Assembly: GCF_947493735.1 (NCBI RefSeq)
Contig: NZ_CANLSL010000001.1
Location: 124,001 to 188,000, forward strand
Length of the DNA: 64,000 nt
DNA from: an uncultured Acinetobacter sp.
Lineage (GTDB): Bacteria > Pseudomonadota > Gammaproteobacteria > Pseudomonadales > Moraxellaceae
Reading direction: 5' to 3'
The notes under the pieces are model-generated. The model saw only the letters and a list, made by a program, of their open reading frames with translations. It did not search any database and was not told the origin of the DNA. How positions within the stretch are numbered: position 1 is the stretch's first letter; every line of letters begins with the position of its first letter. Of this stretch, positions 57,423-64,000 are shown one piece after another. The position numbers were made by a program, and so were the translations under genes.

Positions 57423-57884
57423 TTAGTGTGCGCCGCATTTTGCATCAGCCATTTTTTTGTCTGCACCGCATTTAGCATCCGCAGCTTTTTTATCTGCACC
57501 GCATTTTGCATCAGTAGTTTTGTGTTGTTTTTTCGCTTTATCTGAACCACATTTCGCTTCACCACATTTTGCATCTGCAGTTTTGTGTTGTTTTTTCGCT
57601 TTATCTGAACCACATTTCGCTTCACCACATTTTGCATCTGCAGTTTTGTGTTGTTTTTTCGCTTTATCTGAACCACATTTCGCTTCACCACATTTTGCAT
57701 CTGCAGTTTTGTGTTGTTTTTTCGCTTTATCTGAACCACATTTCGCTTCACCACATTTTGCATCTGCAGTTTTAGTCACATGTGTTTCAGTCGTCGTCGA
57801 TGCTGCCGAAACTTGGGTTGCTGCACCAACCATAGATAGAGCAACTAAAGCAGCGACTGAAGTCATCGAATTTAACTTATTCAT
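57423..57884 (-). CDS. bufA: bufferin-like precursor with KCG repeats
   Basis: Secreted low-complexity protein (153 aa). A signal peptide is clear (about 1-27, ending VSAA). The mature part consists of four copies of a 21-residue unit, each with two cysteines (ADAKCG and GEAKCG), then three more DAKCG motifs, giving eleven KCG cysteines. This parallels HvfA-type precursors with EGKCG repeats, whose cysteines are modified and bind copper. AAGGA precedes the ATG. An ECF-type promoter lies upstream. Confidence 0.85.
   Translation of the reverse strand: MNKLNSMTSVAALVALSMVGAATQVSAASTTTETHVTKTADAKCGEAKCGSDKAKKQHKTADAKCGEAKCGSDKAKKQHKTADAKCGEAKCGSDKAKKQHKTADAKCGEAKCGSDKAKKQHKTTDAKCGADKKAADAKCGADKKMADAKCGAH
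57505..57769 (-). repeat. 63-bp tandem repeats within bufA
   Basis: Four units of 63 bases starting at 57505, 57568, 57631 and 57694, plus a partial one. Units 2-4 look identical and unit 1 differs at a few bases. They encode the 21-residue KCG repeats. Near-identity at DNA level points to recent duplication. Confidence 0.92.
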
Positions 57885-57934
57885 TTTGAAGTTCCTTTTA
57901 AATCAATTTGGGGTTTTGTACTCAGGTACATGTT

Positions 57935-57964
57935 ATTAGACGAGCGACCACTCAATTTATTACA
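57935..57964 (-). promoter_or_regulatory. ECF-type promoter of bufA operon
   Basis: Minus strand: TGTAAT (57959-57964), 16-base spacer, CGTCTAAT (57935-57942). It lies about 50 bases upstream of the bufA start. The same pattern with the same spacing drives the divergent doxX gene. Confidence 0.65.
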
Positions 57965-57985
57965 GTTAAAAAATAATTTTTTTCT

Positions 57986-58015
57986 TGTAAGAAACCAAAT
58001 CCTCAACCGACTAAT
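57986..58015 (+). promoter_or_regulatory. ECF-type promoter of the DoxX gene
   Basis: Plus strand: TGTAAG (57986-57991), 16-base spacer, CGACTAAT (58008-58015), 32 bases before the ATG. It matches the bufA promoter in both boxes and spacing, and both have AAA directly after the -35 box. Confidence 0.65.
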
Positions 58016-58047
58016 CACAATTCAATACGAGTCGGTGTGAAATCCTC

Positions 58048-58662
58048 ATGAATAAATTTATTTATCCTTTATTGTTACGCTATCAGAATTTCTGTACGTA
58101 TTTAAAACATTTCGACGGAATTGCAGCACTTTCGTTAAGGCTATTTCTTGTACCAGTTTTTTGGATGGCAGGTTCTAACAAGCTTGCTCATTTTACAGAT
58201 ACCGTTGAATGGTTTGGCAATCCCGATTGGGGCTTAGGCTTACCGTTTCCAACACTGATGGCAACACTAGCAACTTCTGCTGAGCTGGGTGGTGCAATAT
58301 TATTAGCGCTTGGACTATTTACCCGTTTAATCAGTATTCCACTGATCATTACGATGCTCGTTGCGATTTTGACGGTACATCTCCCAAATGGTTGGCAAGC
58401 AATCGCAGATGCACATGCTCCTTTTGCAAATGCACAAGTCTTGGCATCTACAGAAAAATTAGAAAAGGCACGCGAAATTTTACAAAACTATGGAAATTAT
58501 GATTGGCTTACATCGAGCGGTTCATTCGTCATATTGAATAATGGAATCGAATTTGCTGCAACTTATTTGATTATGCTGCTCGCGTTGGTTGTGCTGGGTG
58601 GAGGGCGATATTTCAGTGCAGATTATTGGCTGAATCAGTGGATAAAAACGCTTCATCGATAA
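58048..58662 (+). CDS. DoxX-family membrane protein of the bufferin locus
   Basis: Inner-membrane protein (204 aa, four helices) of the DoxX/DoxD family. Family features are LRLFLVPVFWMAGSNKLAHF (about 30-49) and ELGGAILLALGLFTRL (about 79-94). A DoxX gene regularly accompanies MNIO-DUF2063 loci (HvfX/GigT types); its role there is not settled. It is divergent from bufA with a matching ECF promoter. The insert between helices 3 and 4 (about 116-150) is longer than in minimal DoxX proteins. Confidence 0.85.
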   Translation: MNKFIYPLLLRYQNFCTYLKHFDGIAALSLRLFLVPVFWMAGSNKLAHFTDTVEWFGNPDWGLGLPFPTLMATLATSAELGGAILLALGLFTRLISIPLIITMLVAILTVHLPNGWQAIADAHAPFANAQVLASTEKLEKAREILQNYGNYDWLTSSGSFVILNNGIEFAATYLIMLLALVVLGGGRYFSADYWLNQWIKTLHR

Positions 58663-58827
58663 AAAATGCCCTGTCATCAACATGGATGGCATGCACTTCC
58701 CATTAAAAAAATGGGCGGTTCGTGCTATTCAATCACACATAGACACCCATTATATTGAAATGATGTCTATGAATCACACAACTAATTTCAACCATATAAT
58801 GCAAATAGCCAATAAAACTAATCTGCG

Positions 58828-59649
58828 TTAAGCAATCTTATAATCAATAATCACAGGTGCGTGGTCGCTAAACCATTGTTCTTTATACACCCAAGCATTG
58901 ACTGTGCGATCTTTCCAATCTGGCGAGCAAGCATGGTAATCAATCCGCCAACCGACGTTCTTGGCACGAGCCTGACCTCGATTCGACCACCACGAATACA
59001 GCTCAGCTTCATCACGTACCACACGGAAAGTATCGACATAACCGAGATCATCATAAATATGATCTAGCCACGCACGTTCGTGTGGCAAACAGCCTGACGA
59101 TTTTTGATTGCCTGACCAGTTTTTAATGTCGATGCGCTTATGCACGATGTTGTAATCACCACAGACGATGATGGATTTATTTTGTTTGCGCCAATCACTT
59201 AATATTTGTTGATATTGCTCAAGGAAATGATCTTTGCGAGCTTGCGCCTCATCACCCGATGAGCCAGATGGCAAGTACAATGAGCAGATAAAAACATTTT
59301 CAGGTAGACCTAAATCAAACTCGGCACTGACAAAACGTCCTTGTGTATCGGCAAGCTCAAAACCTAAACCATTAGTGACGCTGACAAAAGGCAGACGACT
59401 ATACACCGCCGTGCCTGCATAGCCTGCTTTTTGCGCTTCAAACATGTGCACATGCCAACCCTCAGGTTTAAAGGCATCTGTCCATTGATGTTCGCTAATG
59501 CGTGTTTCTTGCATACAGACCACATCGGCTTCGGACTGTTCAAGCCATTCAAAAAAGCCTTTTTTATGCGCAGAACGTAGTCCATTCACATTGATTGAAA
59601 CGACACGTAAAATTTTTGTCTCACTTGGATAGCTATCCTTTGGTATCAT
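58828..59649 (-). CDS. xthA: exodeoxyribonuclease III
   Basis: AP endonuclease/3'-5' exonuclease (273 aa) in base-excision repair. Motifs: SINVNGLRSAHKKGFFEWL (about 18-36), MQETR, GDYNIVHKRIDIKN (about 162-175), and the C-terminal DYHACSPDW and SDHAPVIIDY with the catalytic SDH. The first 12 residues before the domain are variable. It is divergent from pyrE with 54 bases between starts. Confidence 0.93.
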   Translation of the reverse strand: MIPKDSYPSETKILRVVSINVNGLRSAHKKGFFEWLEQSEADVVCMQETRISEHQWTDAFKPEGWHVHMFEAQKAGYAGTAVYSRLPFVSVTNGLGFELADTQGRFVSAEFDLGLPENVFICSLYLPSGSSGDEAQARKDHFLEQYQQILSDWRKQNKSIIVCGDYNIVHKRIDIKNWSGNQKSSGCLPHERAWLDHIYDDLGYVDTFRVVRDEAELYSWWSNRGQARAKNVGWRIDYHACSPDWKDRTVNAWVYKEQWFSDHAPVIIDYKIA

Positions 59650-59703
59650 GCCGAGCAGTATCCTTATTTCAGATTCACATTGTTAAAAATTGGAGCATAG
59701 CAC

Positions 59704-60354
59704 ATGACGATCACGAATACCTTTCAAGCCCAAGCATTTATCGAATTGGCATTATCTCGTGGTGTGCTCAAGTTCGGTGAATTTACCTTAAAGTCAGGTC
59801 GTGTTAGTCCATATTTCTTCAATGCGGGCTTACTGAATGATGGTGAGGCTTTGGCATTACTTGCCAGTGGTTATGCCGACCAACTCAAGCAATGTGAAGG
59901 TGTCGAGGTAATTTTTGGACCTGCGTACAAAGGCATTCCGTTTGTTGCAGCGACCGCTGTGGCATTGGCACAGAACCATCAAAAAAGCGTGCCGTGGGGG
60001 TTTAACCGCAAAGAAGCCAAAGATCATGGCGAAGGTGGTGTCTTGGTGGGCGCAAGCGTTGCAGGGAAAAAAGTTTGGATCATTGATGATGTGATCACTG
60101 CAGGCACAGCGATTCGTGAAGTGGTGACGATTTTGAAAAATGCAGGTGCTGAAATCGCTGGCGTTTTAGTCGCATTAGACCGTCAAGAACGTGGTCAAGG
60201 TGAATTGTCTGCGATTCAAGAAGTCCAAAAAGAATTAAATATTCCAGTGCATGCTTTGATTACCATGACCGATTTGATGGATTATTTAGAGCAAAAAGGT
60301 GAAACGTCGTCTTTGGAAAATATGCAGGCGTATCGCAGCCATTATGGAATTTAA
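59704..60354 (+). CDS. pyrE: orotate phosphoribosyltransferase
   Basis: Pyrimidine pathway enzyme (216 aa) that joins orotate to PRPP. The PRPP-binding motif [14 protein letters not shown] (about 122-135) and the N-terminal [16 protein letters not shown] (about 30-45) are typical. [13 protein letters not shown] is the flexible catalytic loop. GGAG lies about 8 bases upstream of the ATG. A bidirectional terminator follows. Confidence 0.96.
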   Translation: MTITNTFQAQAFIELALSRGVLKFGEFTLKSGRVSPYFFNAGLLNDGEALALLASGYADQLKQCEGVEVIFGPAYKGIPFVAATAVALAQNHQKSVPWGFNRKEAKDHGEGGVLVGASVAGKKVWIIDDVITAGTAIREVVTILKNAGAEIAGVLVALDRQERGQGELSAIQEVQKELNIPVHALITMTDLMDYLEQKGETSSLENMQAYRSHYGI

Positions 60355-60382
60355 GAGTTTTTATTTCTAAGAGTTAATAATC

Positions 60383-60421
60383 AAAAAAACCACAGCACGA
60401 TGAATCGGCTGTGGTTTTTTA
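60383..60421. terminator. bidirectional terminator between pyrE and small secreted protein
   Basis: AAAAACCACAGC / GCTGTGGTTTTT (60385-60396, 60408-60419) with an 11-base loop. A-rich left and T-rich right arms serve both strands. Confidence 0.88.
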
Positions 60422-60458
60422 TGCGCTCAACATTATGTTGAGCATTAATTTAGAAAAC

Positions 60459-60854
60459 TTATGAGCAAACAGGTGCCAACTTTTCAACACGCTTATATTT
60501 AAGCTGTGCAGATTTACCCTCTGGTAAACTCTGCTCAAGAATCAAATCTGTCGCACTCAAGGTATGAATGGTCAAAGTTTGCGCCACTTCACCATCTTCA
60601 CGGATTTCGACATTTTTGCCGTTTACGGTGTAGTCATATTCTTCTTGGTCAATGGCTTCGTTTGAGTCATCTTCGCAGTCGAACGCATACATGGTGATTT
60701 TACCATTACGAAGCTCAGTCACATTGGCAATGCCATCTTCGACTTTATCAAAAGCCCAATAACCGTCTGCAGCACCTGCAAATGCTTGGCTTGTCGCAAA
60801 AGTTGCAACAAAAGATAAAGCGAGAGAGAGAAGCGTGTTTTGTTGGAGTCTCAT
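60459..60854 (-). CDS. secreted hypothetical protein
   Basis: A 131-residue protein with a clear signal peptide (about 1-26, ending SQAFA). The mature part is acidic and beta-rich (DGYWAFDKVEDGIANVTEL). Its two cysteines (about 60 and the penultimate residue) could form a disulphide. It looks like a small lipocalin-like or DUF-type periplasmic protein; no family recognised with confidence. It is monocistronic. Confidence 0.7.
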   Translation of the reverse strand: MRLQQNTLLSLALSFVATFATSQAFAGAADGYWAFDKVEDGIANVTELRNGKITMYAFDCEDDSNEAIDQEEYDYTVNGKNVEIREDGEVAQTLTIHTLSATDLILEQSLPEGKSAQLKYKRVEKLAPVCS

Positions 60855-61050
60855 GGCAATTCACCTGACAAGAGTGAGCAATGTTTTAATGATAGGTCAC
60901 TGTGAAAAATGTCTAGTAATTATACAGAACTGCTTAGTCTGATTTACTTAAAAGTCCTTTCATTTCTTCATCACAGTGAAACAAAATACACAAACACTGT
61001 GGTTTGGGTATTTTGCATGTTCAGTTTAAATCAAAACTATGTTAGAACTT

Positions 61051-61304
61051 TTAACGTAGCGTCAGCGCATAATTACGTGGTTCACCATAACGATTCGATG
61101 TTGCGGTCACATACGAATAATATTTTTCATCTAAGACATTATAAGCATTTGCAGAAACAGTCAGTTTTTTTCATTGATAGGGTAGCTCGCCATCAAGTTC
61201 ACTAAAGCAAATGCAGGCTGAGTTGCTGAGATTGCACTATATCTAGAAAAAACTTGCTCGCTCTGATAATTCACTCCTGGAGCTGTATGAAACCCATGCG
61301 CCAA
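61051..61304 (-). pseudogene. 3' remnant of a TonB-dependent siderophore receptor
   Basis: The minus strand encodes a typical receptor C-terminus: APGVNYQSEQ, then QPAFALVNLMASYPINEK, then after a -1 frameshift LTVSANAYNVLDEKYYSYV and NRYGEPRNYALTLR before TAA at 61051-61053. The shift lies in a run of seven A (61165-61171), where eight would restore the frame. About 80 codons remain; the rest of the gene (normally 700 or more residues) is gone. The break falls close to the start of the neighbouring plus-strand gene. Confidence 0.8.
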
Positions 61305-61318
61305 TTGAATTCAAAACT

Positions 61319-61714
61319 TTGCGCATTGAACACGCCACACGTCAGCTTTATGTGATTTTTGAAAATGGTGGCAAAGAACAGATTGATGAAACACATCCTA
61401 GATGGGATGAAATCATGGCGCAGTTTTATCATAAAAGTTTTGCAAATATTGAAGCAGTTTTTCAAGATAAAGCCAAGCAAGATCATTGGTTTAAAAAAGC
61501 AATGAATGATGTTAAAAACCACGAAGAAGGTCAGACGATTACGTCGCATCATCAAAGTGGCAGTTTTAGCTTTCAATCCGCACAACATGGGGACTCTGAA
61601 CCTGTGCAACAGCATGCAGGTGTAGAGGATATGACCAAATCGTCGAGCAATAAATGGATGATGATTGCTGTGGTGGTTTTCCTTGTTGCAGTGTTATTGG
61701 TGATAATGCGTTAA
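61319..61714 (+). CDS. hypothetical protein with C-terminal membrane anchor, possibly 5'-truncated
   Basis: The 131-residue product has a compact N-terminal region (YVIFENGGKEQIDETHPRWD, about 11-30), a low-complexity middle, and one C-terminal transmembrane helix (about 112-130, MMIAVVVFLVAVLLVIM). The only start available is TTG, with no ribosome site. The frame stays open upstream to a stop at 61244, reading SLLELYETHAPIEFKT, which looks like genuine protein. The real start was probably lost where the TonB-receptor remnant was joined. Confidence 0.55.
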   Translation: MRIEHATRQLYVIFENGGKEQIDETHPRWDEIMAQFYHKSFANIEAVFQDKAKQDHWFKKAMNDVKNHEEGQTITSHHQSGSFSFQSAQHGDSEPVQQHAGVEDMTKSSSNKWMMIAVVVFLVAVLLVIMR

Positions 61715-61737
61715 AACACAGAGAATCCTGTTGTAAC

Positions 61738-63618
61738 TCAAATCCCTATATCCGCCAAATTGCCTTTTTGCTCAAGCCACTGCTTACGATCTGGTGCACG
61801 CTTTTTGGCAAGTAGCTTATCCAGTAAACTTGCGGTAAAGTGAATATCATCCAAATCCAGTTGCACCAAACGACGTGTATCGGGATCCATCGTCGTTTCA
61901 CGCAGTTGAATCGCATTCATCTCACCCAATCCTTTGAATCGGGTAATTTGCGGATTTTTATTGCCTTTGACATTTTTCAAGATGCCATCTAGCTCATCAT
62001 CATCTAGCGCATAGTGCACATCTTTACCAATATCAATCCGATACAGCGGTGGCATAGCGACATATAGATGCCCTTCTTCCACTAAACTTGGGAAATGACG
62101 CACAAATAACGCACAGAGCAAAGTTGCAATATGCAATCCATCCGAATCCGCATCAGCGAGAATACAGACTTTGCCATAGCGTAGCTCGGATAGGTCATCA
62201 CTGCCAGGATCGACACCGATGGCGATGGCGATATCATGTACCTCTTGTGAGGCAAGGACTTCATCAGAAGCGACTTCCCATGTATTCAGAATCTTGCCTC
62301 GAATTGGCATAATCGCTTGGAAATTCTTATCGCGAGCTTGCTTGGCACTTCCACCCGCCGAATCACCTTCGACGATAAATAACTCTGAATCTTCACGAGT
62401 TAAGCCTGCACAATCTGCCAATTTCCCTGGTAACGCAGGTCCTGAAGTGATTTTTTTACGTTCAACTTTTTTTGCGGCTTTTAAGCGTCGTCCTGCTTTG
62501 GCAATGACAAGCTCTGCAAGCTGTATGGCAATCTCTGGATATTGATTCAACCACAGTGCAAAAGCATCTTTGGCAATGTTCAGTACAATCCCTGCGGCTT
62601 CACGGCTTGATAGACGCTCTTTGGTTTGCCCTGAGAATTGTGGCTCTTGGAATTTCAAAGATAGAATAAAATTTACGCCATCCCAGACATCTTCAGGAGA
62701 AATTTTTAGATTCCGTGGCAGCAGACTTCGCAATTCACAAAACTCACGCAGTGCATCGGTAATGCCTGAGCGTAGACCATTGACGTGTGTACCACCTTGC
62801 GCCGTTGGAATCAAATTGACATAGCTTTCTTGGACGGCTTCACCACCTTCGACATTCCAGCAAACAGCAAATTCGCAACTCGATTTATCAACTTTACCAC
62901 TGGTGACATACGGGATTTCAGGCAGAATATCTCGGTCTTGTACTTCATCTCGAAGATAGTCGAGCAAACCATTTTCAAATTGCCATTCGATTTTTTCATT
63001 GTTAATTTCATCGATATATTCGATATGCAAGCCCGCAGCGAGTACCGCTTTGGCTTTGAGGTTGTGCTTTAAGACTTTTAAGGCGAATTTCGGACTATCA
63101 AAATATTTTGGATTCGGTAAGAAATGAACCGTTGTACCAGTGGCACGTTTTGGCGCTTTGCCTTCAAACACTTGCAATGGCTGAGTCGGCTCGCCATCGG
63201 CAAAGTCCATTTTATAGAGATTGCCATCACGCTGAACCGTGACATTAACTTGCGTAGAGAGCGCATTGACGACTGAAATACCGACACCGTGCAAACCACC
63301 TGAGAATTCGTAGTTTTTATCGCTAAACTTACCGCCTGCATGCAGTTTGGTTAGAATAATTTCAATGCCACTTTGCCCATATTCAGGGTGAATATCAACA
63401 GGCATACCACGTCCATTATCTTCGACGGAGAGCGAGCCATCTGCATGGACAATGACTTTGATCTTGTTAGCGTGTCCTGCGAGTGCCTCATCGACCGCAT
63501 TATCAATCACTTCCTGCGCCAAATGGTTTGGCCGAGTGGTATCGGTATACATCCCTGGACGACGACGTACAGGATCAAGACCAGATAAGACTTCGAGCGA
63601 TTGGGCGGTATATGACAC
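61738..63618 (-). CDS. parE: DNA topoisomerase IV subunit B
   Basis: ATPase subunit of topoisomerase IV (626 aa), which decatenates daughter chromosomes. GHKL ATPase motifs: EVIDNAVDEALAG (about 36-48), VEDNGRGMPVDIHPEYG (about 65-81) and GGLHGVGISVVNALS (about 107-121). The TOPRIM domain has the catalytic Glu in LFIVEGDSAGGSAKQARD (about 413-430). The start is GTG with AAGGGA 10 bases upstream. Length and the short C-terminus fit ParE rather than GyrB. Confidence 0.95.
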   Translation of the reverse strand: MSYTAQSLEVLSGLDPVRRRPGMYTDTTRPNHLAQEVIDNAVDEALAGHANKIKVIVHADGSLSVEDNGRGMPVDIHPEYGQSGIEIILTKLHAGGKFSDKNYEFSGGLHGVGISVVNALSTQVNVTVQRDGNLYKMDFADGEPTQPLQVFEGKAPKRATGTTVHFLPNPKYFDSPKFALKVLKHNLKAKAVLAAGLHIEYIDEINNEKIEWQFENGLLDYLRDEVQDRDILPEIPYVTSGKVDKSSCEFAVCWNVEGGEAVQESYVNLIPTAQGGTHVNGLRSGITDALREFCELRSLLPRNLKISPEDVWDGVNFILSLKFQEPQFSGQTKERLSSREAAGIVLNIAKDAFALWLNQYPEIAIQLAELVIAKAGRRLKAAKKVERKKITSGPALPGKLADCAGLTREDSELFIVEGDSAGGSAKQARDKNFQAIMPIRGKILNTWEVASDEVLASQEVHDIAIAIGVDPGSDDLSELRYGKVCILADADSDGLHIATLLCALFVRHFPSLVEEGHLYVAMPPLYRIDIGKDVHYALDDDELDGILKNVKGNKNPQITRFKGLGEMNAIQLRETTMDPDTRRLVQLDLDDIHFTASLLDKLLAKKRAPDRKQWLEQKGNLADIGI

Positions 63619-64000
63619 GTTATCGTTGTCCCTTAATGGATAGAAAAAGATAGCAGGCGAATATTGTTTTTAAACACTGTGCGTATTTTTACAGTAATTC
63701 TTAGGCTTTTAAAAGTGTTTGTGCGATTTGCTCGTTTTATCACGACAAATTATGACTGCTTATTGCGCTTTTTGTCGGTTATTTTTCATTATTGTTCAGG
63801 CAAATTTCTCTTTTTACATAAACACTTTAGTCGAACTTGCCGAATGCCGAGAACGTGTTATATTCAAGCATATGCAACATATCGCATAGATGTTGATCAA
63901 TGTAATTTGTCATTTTGACAAGAGATATTGTCTAACAAGAATCACTTTATGATCGGAGTGAATGCGATATAAAAGAAATTGAACAGATCGAAAATAAGAT
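63619..64000. other. gene-free region upstream of parE
   Basis: AT-rich DNA to the window end; it must contain the parE promoter. I see no structured repeat, RNA gene or convincing reading frame. Confidence 0.4.

Noticed and set aside
57505-57769. Direct repeats as a CRISPR array
   Set aside because: Units are contiguous without spacers and are coding repeats of bufA; no cas genes nearby.
57457-57939. Long plus-strand frame antisense to bufA
   Set aside because: Produced by the in-phase 63-bp repeats on the opposite strand; no ribosome site, and bufA has signal peptide, Shine-Dalgarno and operon context.
61271-61615. 114-codon minus-strand frame opposite the hypothetical membrane-anchored gene
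   Set aside because: Composition is typical of an antisense shadow; the receptor remnant reads in a different frame.
63664-63918. 84-codon plus-strand frame upstream of parE
   Set aside because: AT-rich, no ribosome site, and codon composition unlike neighbours.

Overview
The window looks like a chromosomal segment of an Acinetobacter-type gammaproteobacterium (Moraxellaceae). I infer this from protein sequences I recognise as Acinetobacter-like (Pnp, LptF/LptG, RsmH, PPK2-type PAP, the FFLEELY-motif proteins), from moderate-to-low GC with AT-rich intergenic DNA, from the recC-recB-recD order, and from a dcw cluster that stops at mraY. Nearly all of it is core genome. Accessory material is one IS5-family (IS903-type) element, short gene remnants, and several families of non-coding repeats.

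Layout. 1-5.0 kb: pbpG, divergent from gacA-pilS-pilR. 5.4-10.8 kb: ctpA, gpmI, lptG, lptF on the minus strand. 11-13.6 kb: pepA-holC-coiled-coil gene. 13.7-15.3 kb: channel-like membrane protein and rlmA. 15.4-22.8 kb: rsmH-ftsL-ftsI-murE-murF-mraY, a truncated division/cell-wall operon with its own terminator. 23.1-27.8 kb: ilvD, an IS that has truncated an ATPase-like gene, and a CorA/ZntB transporter. 28-30.8 kb: pnp and rpsO. 30.8-31.7 kb: a gene-free region full of palindromes and terminators. 31.7-41.2 kb: recD, recB, recC. 41.5-49.2 kb: DUF697-like gene, polyphosphate:AMP phosphotransferase, two paralogous FFLEELY-motif genes, then ubiE-ubiJ-ubiB. 49.3-54.4 kb: creD, creC, yeaL, creB. 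54.9-58.7 kb: a bufferin-type (MNIO/DUF692) RiPP locus with its own ECF sigma factor and zinc-binding anti-sigma, divergent from a DoxX gene. 58.8-63.6 kb: xthA, pyrE, small genes, a TonB-receptor remnant, and parE.

The most interesting items are four. (1) In the MNIO/bufferin-like locus the precursor carries eleven (D/E)AKCG-type cysteine motifs in near-identical 63-bp DNA repeats. The two divergent promoters share the same architecture (TGTAA[T/G], 16-bp spacer, CG[T/A]CTAAT), as expected if the locus-encoded ECF sigma factor drives both. (2) Eight DnaA-box-like 9-mers sit at exact 12-bp steps at the start of recD, and three more at 12-bp steps lie around the recB stop codon. (3) A dispersed intergenic repeat of about 220-330 bp occurs three times in the same orientation, with a stem that is rebuilt by different bases between copies. 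(4) The rpsO-recD gap contains no protein gene but two copies of an 18-bp palindrome 440 bp apart, a cluster of TGTCA/TGACA half-sites and two orphan terminators, one of which could end a small RNA.

Limits: all calls are from reading the sequence and family knowledge. No database or folding program was run. Start sites were chosen by Shine-Dalgarno spacing and known family N-termini.
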